Shown here piece after piece: positions 36,288 to 44,793 of a stretch of DNA of 64,000 nucleotides. The notes beneath the pieces were generated by a model, which was not told the DNA's origin, searched no databases, and saw only the letters and a list, made by a program, of their open reading frames with translations. Numbering within the stretch: position 1 is the stretch's first letter; each line of letters opens with the position of its first letter. The translations under genes and the position numbers were made by a program. The DNA comes from Duganella sacchari. GTDB taxonomy: Bacteria > Pseudomonadota > Gammaproteobacteria > Burkholderiales > Burkholderiaceae_D. The stretch lies in the NCBI RefSeq assembly GCF_900143065.1, contig NZ_FRCX01000007.1, positions 248,001 through 312,000 of the forward strand, read 5' to 3'.

Positions 36288-37540
36288 AGATAGGATTGCA
36301 GACCTGGGGCAGCCATGGCGATATTCGTCCCATGCTGGCGCTGGCGGAAGGCTTGCAGCTGGCCGGGCATGACGTCACTCTGCTCATCACTTGCGTGGAC
36401 AGCGATGCCTATGCTGGTGTGACGTCGGCTGCGGGCGTGCGCATCCGCGTGCTGGCGTCGCCGGTGATTACGGCGGAGCAGGGGGCGGAGATAGGCTGGT
36501 CCATCGTCAACTCGCGCGATCCCTTGAAGCAGATGGCGTTGATACTGCGGCGCTGCTTTGGCCCGGCCGAAGATGAGATGTTCGCGGCGGCGCAGCAGCT
36601 GGCAGCGGAATCGGATGTGCTGGTGGGGCACTACTTCATGCACCCGTTGCAGATCGCTGCGGAACATGCAGGCAAGCCGTATGTGAGTGTGCTGCTATCT
36701 CATGCGGCGATCCCCAGCGCTTACAGCCATCCGCTTGGTTTGCCTCGGATTTTCAATGGCTTCCTGTGGTGGCTCACGCGTAGGCTGCTGCACCGGACGC
36801 TCAAGCCGTATGTGAACCGGTTGCGCGCGCAACTGGGTATGGCGCCCGCCAGGGACATTGTCAGCGAGGTGTGGCTGTCGCCGTACCTGACGCTGGTCGG
36901 CGTCAGCCCGCAAATTTGCGAGCGACAGCCGGACTGGCCGGATGCGGTGCAGGTCTGCGGCTTTCTCGATATGCCCAATATGCAGCTGGAAGGCCGGTTG
37001 ACGGAGTTATTAAGCGCCTTCCTGGCCGCAGGCGAGGCGCCTGTCTACATGACGCTTGGCAGCTGGATGCCGTCGGATATCGGCAACCAGACCGATACGC
37101 TGCGCATGCTGACGCAGGCTGCACGGCTGGCAGGCTGCCGCGCTGTGATCCAGGCATCGAGCTGGGAGGCATGCGGCTTCCTTTCCGATGACCAGATCAT
37201 GTATGTGTCAGCTTCGCCGCATCACCTGATTTTTCCGCGTTGTGCGGCGGTGGTCCACCATGGCGGTGCGGGCACTACCCAGTCGACGACACTGGCGGGG
37301 CGGCCTTCCATCGTCATCGCACATATCAGTGAGCAGGAACATTGGGCCAATGAGCTGCGTCGTATCGGTGTCGCAGGCAAGCTGACGACGCGCCGCAGCG
37401 TCACCGCAAAACAGCTCGCTGACCGTATCCGCCATGTGCGCGCGCATCCTGAGCTGGCCGAAAACGCACAAGCCATCGCAACGGCAATGGCGCAAGAGCA
37501 TGGCGTTGCGAGAGCGGTTGAATTGATCACTCGACGATGA
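36284..37540 (+). CDS. GT-B glycosyltransferase, UGT/sterol glucosyltransferase-like
   Basis: The 418-residue protein begins MKIGLQTWGSHGDIRPMLALAEGLQLAGH, the typical start of family 28/UGT-like glycosyltransferases. The nucleotide-sugar site is AAVVHHGGAGTTQSTTLAGRPSIVIAHISEQEHWANELRRIGV near residue 320. It probably moves a sugar to a lipid or small hydrophobic acceptor in the cytoplasm. It is not of the SenB type. It overlaps the DUF885 gene by four bases, so both belong to one transcript. Confidence 0.88.
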   Translation: MKIGLQTWGSHGDIRPMLALAEGLQLAGHDVTLLITCVDSDAYAGVTSAAGVRIRVLASPVITAEQGAEIGWSIVNSRDPLKQMALILRRCFGPAEDEMFAAAQQLAAESDVLVGHYFMHPLQIAAEHAGKPYVSVLLSHAAIPSAYSHPLGLPRIFNGFLWWLTRRLLHRTLKPYVNRLRAQLGMAPARDIVSEVWLSPYLTLVGVSPQICERQPDWPDAVQVCGFLDMPNMQLEGRLTELLSAFLAAGEAPVYMTLGSWMPSDIGNQTDTLRMLTQAARLAGCRAVIQASSWEACGFLSDDQIMYVSASPHHLIFPRCAAVVHHGGAGTTQSTTLAGRPSIVIAHISEQEHWANELRRIGVAGKLTTRRSVTAKQLADRIRHVRAHPELAENAQAIATAMAQEHGVARAVELITRR

Positions 37541-37574
37541 GTGGCGCTATCACATTTTATCAATCGGGCCGTTT

Positions 37575-37988
37575 ATGAAAATACCTTTTATATTTGCCGG
37601 GCTTCTGCTGGTTAGCGTGAATGCCGCTGCCGACTGGACCAAGCTGACCACCCACCCTGGGCAGGTGGAGTATGTGGACTTTTCTACTGTGCGAACGGAT
37701 GGCGCGTTGAAGCAGATCTGGCAGCTTCAGGATTTTGAGACAGAAAAATGCATCGGCGCCGCTTGCTACCGCTCGATCAAATCCCTGCACCAATATGACT
37801 GCAAGCACGAAACCAGCCGTATCAAGTATGTGGTCTTTTATGCCGAGGCGATGGGGCAGGGGCGGGATCTGAAGACGCTCAATGAGCGCGAACTTGGTAG
37901 TGATGGCGAGTTCGCGCCAGTCGTCCCCGGCACGCAGGGATATTACGAGTTCCAGGGCATCTGCGGCACCGAGCAGAAAAAGAAATAG
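37575..37988 (+). CDS. Small exported protein, surface-adhesin E-like
   Basis: The 137-residue protein has a signal peptide (MKIPFIFAGLLLVSVNAAA). A domain follows with YVDFSTVRTDGALKQIWQLQDFE and YDCKHETSRIKYVVFYAEAMGQG, which resembles the surface-adhesin protein E/CNP1-like family common in Oxalobacteraceae. Two of its four Cys (GAAC and YDC) could pair. The function in this group is unknown. It follows the glycosyltransferase by 34 bp. Confidence 0.72.
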   Translation: MKIPFIFAGLLLVSVNAAADWTKLTTHPGQVEYVDFSTVRTDGALKQIWQLQDFETEKCIGAACYRSIKSLHQYDCKHETSRIKYVVFYAEAMGQGRDLKTLNERELGSDGEFAPVVPGTQGYYEFQGICGTEQKKK

Positions 37989-38032
37989 CAAGCACCGGGC
38001 AGGTTTATAAAATTGAGATGGGCGAGAGAGTG

Positions 38033-39100
38033 ATGAGACATCGGCTCTGTATTGGCATTTCTTTGTTTGTATTGGCGCTCCACGGGAGCGCCTGGGCTGC
38101 GGAGGACTATCTGCAGAATTGTCCGTTGAAGAAGGGCGACCAGCTCTCTGCGATCAAGGACTTTTACAAAATCAGCGCAGAACCGAAGGCGCTGGAAAAA
38201 CCTTCGCCAGGAAATTCCAGCTATGCGTACACCTTTCTGGAATACGGCGTCGTGCTGTACCTCGATGAGAACAAACGCGTCCAGGCGCTGCGCTTTGAAC
38301 GACCGTTTGCAGGGCATGTTGATGGCGTTGCGGTTGGCGACGATAAATCGCTGCTCACCAACGAGCCGGTTAAAAAAGTGGCCGGCTTCGCCGATGCCGA
38401 AGTGATAGAAGCCAGAGCGAAGCACAAACGCGAGATTATCGACGGCTTGCCAAATCCCGCCCCCAGGGAGCAGGTACTTAAAGCCTTTGCGGCGATTGAG
38501 GAGTTGAATGCGCAGCCTTTCAGTGCAAGTAGCGGCTGGATTTACAAAAGTTATGATGGCGCGATGGTGCGCTATGACATAGGCTCGATCAGCAACCGGG
38601 TGCAGACCATCCTGACGGAGCGGGGAACCGCGCCGCAGGGGGCAAAGGTTGGCAGCTTGACGCAGCAGTCGTTGCAGGAATTTTTCCATCATGGCGACCA
38701 GCTGTACAACGCCAGCAAGCTGGATGAGTACATGGTCCGCTTTGCGGAAAATTATACGATCAAGGTGAACGACAAGTTGATCACCCAAGGCAAACGCGCG
38801 CGCCAGCAGGAAGTGTTTGAAATTTTCTACAAGGAGTATCCGCATCTGGCGGAGACCGTGGTGCATTCGGCGGCGATTGCAGATGATGGACAAAGCGCCA
38901 TCGTCAAGCTGACCGAGACAGACCGCTATCGCAAACGTATCGGCGGCATTGGCACCATCCTGCAGGAGAAGCGGCCGATGGAGCATAACTTCGCCGTGAT
39001 CGACGACGCTACGGTGCGGCTTGCACTGGTAGGTGGCGTCATCAAAATTGCGCGCATGGATATTGATAAGCGCGAGATCACTGAAAACGCAGGAAAGTGA
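38033..39100 (+). CDS. Exported protein with NTF2-like C-terminal domain
   Basis: I choose ATG 38033 (355 residues) because GCGAGAGAG precedes it and it starts a clean signal peptide (MRHRLCIGISLFVLALHGSAWA). An in-frame ATG at 38018 is possible. The N-terminal half resembles a small sensor of ligand flux (GDQLSAIKDFYKIS). The C-terminal half, from SLTQQSLQEFFHHGDQLYNA on, reads like an NTF2/SnoaL-fold domain of about 130 residues. No named family is recognised. Confidence 0.72.
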   Translation: MRHRLCIGISLFVLALHGSAWAAEDYLQNCPLKKGDQLSAIKDFYKISAEPKALEKPSPGNSSYAYTFLEYGVVLYLDENKRVQALRFERPFAGHVDGVAVGDDKSLLTNEPVKKVAGFADAEVIEARAKHKREIIDGLPNPAPREQVLKAFAAIEELNAQPFSASSGWIYKSYDGAMVRYDIGSISNRVQTILTERGTAPQGAKVGSLTQQSLQEFFHHGDQLYNASKLDEYMVRFAENYTIKVNDKLITQGKRARQQEVFEIFYKEYPHLAETVVHSAAIADDGQSAIVKLTETDRYRKRIGGIGTILQEKRPMEHNFAVIDDATVRLALVGGVIKIARMDIDKREITENAGK

Positions 39101-39131
39101 AACCACGGTGGCATCAGGATGGAGGCGGGCA

Positions 39132-39290
39132 ATGACGTTTGACTGGCATGGCGGAGAGATCACGCGCACGACGGAAATCGACGCCGGCTACAGGAATACG
39201 CAAAACGTCCGGCGCTTTCTTTCTCAACAGTGCGGACCAGATTTCAAGTTTGACCGAGAATTCATGGCGTGGATACGAGCTGGCGGATGA
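39132..39290 (+). pseudogene. DUF6434-like protein, probably truncated by a frameshift
   Basis: From ATG 39132 (preceded by GGATGGAGGCGGG) 52 residues read FDWHGGEITRTTEIDAGYRNTQNVRRFL followed by CGPDFKFDREFMAWIRAGG and a stop. This is the start of a DUF6434 domain, whose usual ending contains ADEWLRR. That ending (ADEWLRRRPPA) is present in another frame directly after, stopping at 39316-39318. A small deletion plus frameshift near 39275-39285 explains both. The short product may be non-functional. Confidence 0.6.
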
Positions 39291-39433
39291 ATGGCTACGC
39301 CGTCGGCCCCCCGCGTGACAAACTGCGTATTTTCAATAATGCGTATATGTTAACCTCGTCACACTGACGGTCTGCATTTACGGTGTTTGGCCGAGTGATG
39401 ATGAATGAACGGCAGAAGAGACGAGGTCTATCG

Positions 39434-40330
39434 ATGCAGAACAGGTATATCTGGACTGGGCTGGCGCTTATTCTTGGTATCGGCGTAATCAGCTGGAATG
39501 CGATGGCACCGGCTCCGGCTGTGCAAAGTGCTGGTGCGCCGCCGCGGCGCCCGGTGCTTGCAGCGTTCCCCGCCATGGTGCCGCGTCAGTCCGCTCCCCC
39601 AACGGCGGAAGATGCGCCGCTTGGTATGCAGGTAGACCAGCTGATTGCCACGCACGATCCTGACGATGCCTATACGGCCTACTGGCTTATTGCCAACTGC
39701 GAGATTTTCAACCGCGATCACGACCGGATGATCTACGATCTGGAGGAAGTCACGCAGAAGCGCAATATGATTCCCTATCGGGGCATGAACGACAGCGAGA
39801 AACAGCACGATACCAAACTGTGTGCTGGCATGAATGAACGCATGCGTGTGTCGCGCTTCGATTACCTCGCGATTGCCGTCAAGGCTGGCGTTAGCGGCGC
39901 GGCGATACAGATGGCTGCGGAAGGACCGTTTGGCGACCATTCGGCGCTGAAGACGCGGCCTGATGACCCGCTTGTGAAAGAATGGAAGGCGAACGTACTG
40001 GACCAGCTGTCCAAGGAAGCGGACAGCGGCGACCTGTCGACCCTCAATTATCTCTGGGTGCAAACCTTGACAGGCGATGAGCTGATTGCCAAAGATCCGG
40101 CACTGGCCTACCGGTATGCGGTGGCACAGGGCTTCATCTACGGTGAAATTAATGGACCCGAAGCGCTTGAGGCGACCATGTACGCGCCGGAAGGGCAGCT
40201 CATGAAAACAGTGGTCGATCTCAGCGCCGAGCAGCGCAGCGCCGAACGCGCCGCGGCACAACGCATCGCGGACAATGCGCGCGAACGGCACCGGCATGCC
40301 GAGAACGCCGCACGACCGGCTGCCGGTTAG
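39434..40330 (+). CDS. Hypothetical membrane-anchored protein
   Basis: I start at ATG 39434 (298 residues), preceded by GAGACGAGG. Earlier in-frame ATGs exist at 39383. Residues 5-25 form a membrane helix or signal, followed by a Pro/Ala-rich linker. The rest is helical, with YTAYWLIANCEIFNRDHDRM, LCAGMNERMRVSRFDYLAIAVKAGVSGAA and AYRYAVAQGFIYG, reminiscent of Sel1/TPR-like packing as found in several Oxalobacteraceae proteins. The C-terminal 40 residues are a charged helix. Function unknown. Confidence 0.72.
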   Translation: MQNRYIWTGLALILGIGVISWNAMAPAPAVQSAGAPPRRPVLAAFPAMVPRQSAPPTAEDAPLGMQVDQLIATHDPDDAYTAYWLIANCEIFNRDHDRMIYDLEEVTQKRNMIPYRGMNDSEKQHDTKLCAGMNERMRVSRFDYLAIAVKAGVSGAAIQMAAEGPFGDHSALKTRPDDPLVKEWKANVLDQLSKEADSGDLSTLNYLWVQTLTGDELIAKDPALAYRYAVAQGFIYGEINGPEALEATMYAPEGQLMKTVVDLSAEQRSAERAAAQRIADNARERHRHAENAARPAAG

Positions 40331-40458
40331 CGCAGGCGATTTATTGACAGTGAGTTGAGCGCCATGTCATTTGGCAGCGCAAATCTGGTTGTGTGCATCC
40401 CCGGCGAACCCGGGGCGCTGCGCTATCATATGAAGTTCGCCCCCACAGATGTCTTTCA

Positions 40459-40791
40459 ATGATAGATTTCCTTCGACTCTCGACCTTGTTCCTGGTGACG
40501 GCGCTTGCTGAAATCGTCGGCTGTTACTTGCCCTGGCTGGTGCTCAAGCAGGGGCGCCCGGTCTGGTTGCTGCTGCCTGCCGCAGTGGCGCTGGCGTTGT
40601 TTGCCTGGCTATTGACGCTGCATCCTACTGCTGCGGGGCGCACCTATGCGGCATACGGCGGCGCTTACATTTGCGTCGCGCTGCTGTGGCTGCGGTTTGT
40701 GGATGGCGTGGCATTGAGCCGTTTTGATGCGATCGGCGCCGTGCTGGCGCTGGCGGGGATGGCAGTGATCGCACTGCAGCCCTCGCAGTGA
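40459..40791 (+). CDS. ynfA: YnfA family small membrane protein
   Basis: The 110-residue protein has four hydrophobic helices and the YnfA/UPF0060 signature: LFLVTALAEIVGCYLPWLVL near the start, then TAAGRTYAAYGGAYICVALLWLR and VDGVALSRFDAIGA. YnfA proteins are related to small multidrug resistance transporters, and some homologues export toxic cations. The gene ends directly against the convergent anti-sigma gene. No regulator is adjacent. Confidence 0.92.
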   Translation: MIDFLRLSTLFLVTALAEIVGCYLPWLVLKQGRPVWLLLPAAVALALFAWLLTLHPTAAGRTYAAYGGAYICVALLWLRFVDGVALSRFDAIGAVLALAGMAVIALQPSQ

Positions 40792-41565
40792 TTACATTGG
40801 CCCCGCCGCCTTGGCGCGCAGCTCGCGCGCAAAATCGGCCAGCTCCTGCGGATTGAGGTCGGAGACGGCGTAGAACATCATGCCCTCCTGCGCCCAGCGC
40901 AGCACCTGGAAACCCTGGCGCTGGCCTTGTCGCGTGCCGTGCGGCGCCGATGGCCATACATAGACGTTGATGATGTGCTGGCGATGGCGGTACACCAGGG
41001 CTGCCACTGGTCGCTGCTGAACGTAATCCAGCCGTCCGCCGATCAAGGGATAGCCTTCTGCCCCCAGGTCGTGCACCGGCGGTGAGAAGTCCAGCTTCCC
41101 CGCGAACCACGGTTTGACGGTGTGCTGGTCGGTGGACGCGACGTCGGCGAGATGGTTGGGCATCAATGCGCGGAAGTGGCTGCCCACCAGCTCTTGTTCC
41201 ACCAGCGTGTCGGCCGATGGCTGATTCAGGTACAGCGACAAGGTGACGGCAAAGGCGGTGCTGGCCATGGTTGCCATGCCCAGATTGATCCACGCCCACG
41301 ACCAGGTCTTCTGCCGCTTTGCTGGACGAGGCGGCGTGGGGCGCTGCGCTGCCAACGCGGCCTGGATGCGATGGCGCAGATGTGGTGGCGCCTGGTGCTG
41401 GCTGGCTTGCGCGGCGATGCGGCCTTGCAGCGCTTCCAGTTCGGTCATTGCGGCACGGCAGCCGCCGCAATCGTCAAGATGCTCCTGCAGGCGCAATGCA
41501 GCGCTGGCGTCCAGTTCAGCGTCCAGGTAAGCCGACATCAGTTCCTGCGTTTGTTGGCAATTCAT
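40792..41565 (-). CDS. Anti-sigma factor (zinc-finger type, membrane bound)
   Basis: The 257-residue protein begins MNCQQTQELMSAYLDAELDAS. A His/Cys pattern HLDDCGGCRAAMTE follows near residue 32, the zinc-binding anti-sigma domain. One membrane helix (about 88-110) is followed by a periplasmic domain of about 140 residues. It binds the ECF sigma encoded immediately upstream (1 bp apart) and should release it on an envelope signal. GGGAGAATGAA precedes the chosen start. Confidence 0.88.
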   Translation of the reverse strand: MNCQQTQELMSAYLDAELDASAALRLQEHLDDCGGCRAAMTELEALQGRIAAQASQHQAPPHLRHRIQAALAAQRPTPPRPAKRQKTWSWAWINLGMATMASTAFAVTLSLYLNQPSADTLVEQELVGSHFRALMPNHLADVASTDQHTVKPWFAGKLDFSPPVHDLGAEGYPLIGGRLDYVQQRPVAALVYRHRQHIINVYVWPSAPHGTRQGQRQGFQVLRWAQEGMMFYAVSDLNPQELADFARELRAKAAGPM

Positions 41566-41566
41566 T

Positions 41567-42097
41567 TCATTCTCCCGCCACATCAGGCTTCAGGTATGAC
41601 AGCAGCATCTGGCGCGCGCGGGCCAGACGCGACATCACGGTGCCGATGGGGGCATCGGTCACTTCGGCGATCTGCTTGTATGACAGTTCGTCCATTTCTT
41701 TCAGCACCAGCACTTCGCGAAAAGCGGTCGGCAGGCGCGCCAGTGCGGCGTTGAGCGTGCGGCCGGCATCGTGGCTGGCGAAGATGTCGGCCGGGTCGCC
41801 ACCATTTTCCTGATCGTGCAGGGACTCGTCGAAACTGACATCGCCGCGTTCGGCCTGGCCGTCGCGTAGGGCGGTGTAGTAGGTGTGGCGCACGATGGTC
41901 AGCAGCCATGCGCGCGCGTCGCCACCGCGGAATCCACCGGCAAAGCGGAATGCACGCAGGTAGGCGTTCTGCACCAGGTCATCCGCATCGTGTTCGTTGC
42001 GGGTCAGCCAGCGCGCCAGGTTGTAGGCCGCATCCAGATGGGGCATCGCCAGCGCTTCGAAGCGGGCAGTGTCGTCGTCGTCCAAATACTTGTCCAT
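41567..42097 (-). CDS. ECF RNA polymerase sigma factor
   Basis: The 176-residue protein has sigma region 2 (MPHLDAAYNLARWLTRNEHDADDLVQNAYLRAFRF near residues 18-52) and region 4 (LARLPTAFREVLVLKEMDELSYKQIAEVTDAPIGTVMSRLARARQML). These are the only domains of ECF sigma factors. It forms an operon with its anti-sigma and is divergent from the phosphatase-cupredoxin pair, 147 bp away, which is a candidate target. Confidence 0.93.
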   Translation of the reverse strand: MDKYLDDDDTARFEALAMPHLDAAYNLARWLTRNEHDADDLVQNAYLRAFRFAGGFRGGDARAWLLTIVRHTYYTALRDGQAERGDVSFDESLHDQENGGDPADIFASHDAGRTLNAALARLPTAFREVLVLKEMDELSYKQIAEVTDAPIGTVMSRLARARQMLLSYLKPDVAGE

Positions 42098-42244
42098 GTA
42101 GTGGTCCAGTGAATGAAGACTCGGCCAGCCACGGTTTTATTCCCGGTTTGCGCGCAAAAAAATAAATAAATTTATTTGGGAATAGCGACGCCGCGATGCG
42201 AGTTTTAGTGGGTAGGTCTTACTACACCACGAGAGGAGCATAAC

Positions 42245-43126
42245 ATGATGGATCGCAGAGATTTCCTGCGCCTCGGCGCACTGGGCGGCGGCGCCGTATT
42301 TTTGTCCGGGCTGTATGGCCCGGCGCAGGCCGATAGCAGCGTTGACGATTTTTACTTCGTCCAGCTGTCCGATTCGCACTGGGGTTACAAGGGGCCGGCC
42401 AATCCGGAGGCGGACAGCACGTTGAGGCAGGCTGTGGAAGCGGTGAACGCGTTGCCGCAACCACCGGAGTTCATTGTTTTCACGGGCGACCTGACCCATA
42501 CCACGGATGATCCGGCCGAGCGGCGCAAGCGCATGGCGGAATTCAAACGCATCGTCGGTGCGCTGAAAGTGACGCAGGTGCACTTCCTGCCGGGCGAACA
42601 CGATGCGTCGCTGGATAAGGGCGAGGCCTATCAGGAACACTTCGGCCCGACCCATTACAGCTTTGACCACAAGGGTGTCCACTTCATCGCACTCGATAAC
42701 GTCTCTGATCCCGGCGCACGTATCGGCGAGGCGCAACTGGCGTGGTTGAAGCAGGATCTGGCGCAGCAGCCTCAAAACGCACGCATAGTCGTGCTGACCC
42801 ATCGTCCGTTGTTCGACCTGGCGCCAGCCTGGGACTGGGCTACGCGCGACGGCCAGCAGGCGGTGGATCTATTGCTACCTTATCCGAACGTGACGGTGTT
42901 CTATGGGCATATCCACCAGGAGCATCACCACATGACGGGGCATATCGCCCATCACTCCGCCAAGTCGTTGATCTTCCCGCTGCCGGCGCCCGGTTCGCAG
43001 GAGCGGCGCACGCCGCTGCCGTGGGACCCGGCGGCGCCGGGCAAGGGCCTGGGTTTTCGTGAAATCGAGGCGGAGACGACGCCGGTCGCTTACCAGATCA
43101 CTGAATTCGCAGCGAGGAAAGGATAA
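42245..43126 (+). CDS. Tat-exported metallophosphoesterase
   Basis: The 293-residue protein starts MMDRRDFLRLGALGGGAVFL, a twin-arginine signal. Calcineurin-like phosphoesterase motifs follow: FVQLSDSHWG (D-x-H), VFTGDLTHT (GD), FLPGEHD (GxHD in place of GNHD), VLTHRPLF and FYGHIHQEHHH. It should act in the periplasm on a phosphoester with two metal ions. GAGAGGAG precedes the start. The cupredoxin gene follows 3 bp later. Confidence 0.9.
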   Translation: MMDRRDFLRLGALGGGAVFLSGLYGPAQADSSVDDFYFVQLSDSHWGYKGPANPEADSTLRQAVEAVNALPQPPEFIVFTGDLTHTTDDPAERRKRMAEFKRIVGALKVTQVHFLPGEHDASLDKGEAYQEHFGPTHYSFDHKGVHFIALDNVSDPGARIGEAQLAWLKQDLAQQPQNARIVVLTHRPLFDLAPAWDWATRDGQQAVDLLLPYPNVTVFYGHIHQEHHHMTGHIAHHSAKSLIFPLPAPGSQERRTPLPWDPAAPGKGLGFREIEAETTPVAYQITEFAARKG

Positions 43127-43129
43127 GAC

Positions 43130-43480
43130 ATGGCTTCCTATAAACGCAGGCTGCTGCTGGCCGCGCCGCTCGCCTTGGTGGTGCTGGCGCATGCCAAAAC
43201 CCGTGAACGGGTGATCCGGATCGAAGCGCGCAAGTTCCGCTTTTCTCCGAATGTGATCGAGGTGAAGAAGGGTGAGGAGGTGGTGCTGGAGTTGACGGCG
43301 GTGGATTTCCCGCACGGTTTCAGCCTGCCGGATTTCAAGGTGCGCGCGGACCTCATCATGGACAAGCCGGTGCGCGTCAAACTAAAACCCGAACAGGCGG
43401 GCCAGTTCGGGTTTTTATGCGATAACTTCTGCGGCAGCGGCCATGAGGAAATGGCCGGTACGCTGATCGTCAAAGGCTGA
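43130..43480 (+). CDS. Small exported cupredoxin with a CuA-like site
   Basis: The 116-residue protein has a short N-terminal signal-like helix (about residues 6-20), then a cupredoxin domain: IEARKFRFSPNVIEVKKGEEVVLELTAVDFPHGFSLPDF and GFLCDNFCGSGHEEMAGTLIV. The Cys-x3-Cys-x3-His-x2-Met series plus the earlier His in FPHGF matches the CuA site of cytochrome oxidase subunit II, but without the oxidase subunit's membrane helices. It may carry electrons or copper. It forms an operon with the phosphoesterase and ends directly at the convergent malic enzyme gene. Confidence 0.87.
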   Translation: MASYKRRLLLAAPLALVVLAHAKTRERVIRIEARKFRFSPNVIEVKKGEEVVLELTAVDFPHGFSLPDFKVRADLIMDKPVRVKLKPEQAGQFGFLCDNFCGSGHEEMAGTLIVKG

Positions 43481-44713
43481 TTACAGCAGCGATTCCGCCA
43501 AGTCGGTCAGGTCGGCAGCGTATTCGGCTTCCACCAGCTGCTTGCGGGCGACGCCGCTGCGGTAGGCTGCAGTGGCGATCTTGGGCGTCACGCCGCTCAG
43601 CAGACGTGGGTCCAGAAGGCCCGGCACGATGTAGTCCTTGCTGAAGCGGGCATCGCTGCGCGCCATGTCGGCCAGGGCAACCACGCAGGCGCGTTTCATT
43701 TCCTGGTTGATGGTGGTCGCACCCGAATCCAGCGCTGCGCGGAACAGGTAAGGGAAGCACAGCGCGTTGTTGATCTGGTTAGGATAGTCCGAGCGGCCCG
43801 TCGCGATGATGGCGTCTGGCGCGACTTCGCGTACCAGTTCCGGACGCAGTTCAGGCTCCGGATTCGCCAGCGTGAATACGATCGGATGCGCCTTCATGCG
43901 CTGGATATCCATTTGCGACAGTACGCCTGGGCCGGAGACGCCCAGGAAGACATCGGCGCCGTCCATCACTTCCGACAGCGTGGTGGCGCTGGTGTCCTGC
44001 GCCCATGCGGCTTTTTCGCCGTCCAGGTTGCGCACGGTGGACAGCACGCCCTTGCTGTCGCAGACGTAGATGTTGTTGCGTTGTGCGCCCAGATCCACCA
44101 GCAGTTCCAGGCAGGCGATGGCTGCCGCGCCGGCGCCGGAGCAGACGATCTTGACGGTGGCGATATCGCGGCCGGTCATCTCGATCGCGTTCAGCATGCC
44201 CGCGCCCACCACGATGGCGGTGCCGTGCTGGTCGTCGTGGAAGACCGGAATCGACAGGCGCTCGCGCAGCTGGCGTTCAATGTAGAAGCACTCGGGCGCC
44301 TTGATGTCTTCCAGGTTGATGCCGCCGAAAGTCGGGTGCAGCGCGGCGATGATATCCACCAGCTTGTCCGGATCGCTCTCGTCGATTTCGATGTCAAACG
44401 CGTCGATGCCGGCGAATTTTTTGAACAGCACGACTTTACCTTCCATCACCGGCTTGCCGGCCAGCGCGCCGATGTTGCCCAGGCCGAGCACCGCACTGCC
44501 GTTGGTGATGACGCCGACCAGATTGCCCTTGGCGGTGTATTCGTAAGCCTTGGCCGGATCGCGCTTGATTTCCACGCATGGCGCAGCGACGCCTGGCGAG
44601 TAGGCCAGCGCCAGGTCTTCCTGCGTGCTCACGCTCTTGGTGATTTCAATGGCGATCTTGCCGGCACTGCCAGCGCGGTGATAGGCAAGGGCTTTTTGTT
44701 CAATGGTGGTCAT
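43481..44713 (-). CDS. NAD(P)-dependent malic enzyme, short form
   Basis: The 410-residue enzyme decarboxylates malate to pyruvate. It starts at ATG 44713 (MTTIEQKALAYHRAG). Motifs are LALAYSPGVAAPC, ITNGSAVLGLGNIGALAGKPVMEGK, PVFHDDQHGTAIVVGAGMLNA and VCSGAGAAAIACLELL (cofactor site). It lacks the phosphotransacetylase-like C-terminal domain of 750-residue MaeB proteins. The name maeB is therefore not assigned. gdhA lies upstream on the same strand, separated by a strong terminator. Confidence 0.93.
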   Translation of the reverse strand: MTTIEQKALAYHRAGSAGKIAIEITKSVSTQEDLALAYSPGVAAPCVEIKRDPAKAYEYTAKGNLVGVITNGSAVLGLGNIGALAGKPVMEGKVVLFKKFAGIDAFDIEIDESDPDKLVDIIAALHPTFGGINLEDIKAPECFYIERQLRERLSIPVFHDDQHGTAIVVGAGMLNAIEMTGRDIATVKIVCSGAGAAAIACLELLVDLGAQRNNIYVCDSKGVLSTVRNLDGEKAAWAQDTSATTLSEVMDGADVFLGVSGPGVLSQMDIQRMKAHPIVFTLANPEPELRPELVREVAPDAIIATGRSDYPNQINNALCFPYLFRAALDSGATTINQEMKRACVVALADMARSDARFSKDYIVPGLLDPRLLSGVTPKIATAAYRSGVARKQLVEAEYAADLTDLAESLL

Positions 44714-44734
44714 ATTCTGTTCCTTACAAATGCG

Positions 44735-44770
44735 AAAAACGCCTGCACGGCGAAAAAGCCGATGCAGGCG
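44735..44770 (-). terminator. Intrinsic terminator of gdhA
   Basis: CGCCTGCA and TGCAGGCG form an 8-base stem, with an inner CGGC/GCCG stem around GAAAAA. On the minus strand TTTTT follows (44739-44735). It lies between gdhA and the malic enzyme gene. Confidence 0.8.
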
Positions 44771-44793
44771 CAAACTGCCGGGGATTCAGTGGA

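Noticed and set aside
36284..37540. The glycosyltransferase as the missing SenB
   Set aside because: It is a UGT/family-28-like protein (HHGGAGT site) coupled to a DUF885 gene 6 kb away, not a selenosugar-synthase type.
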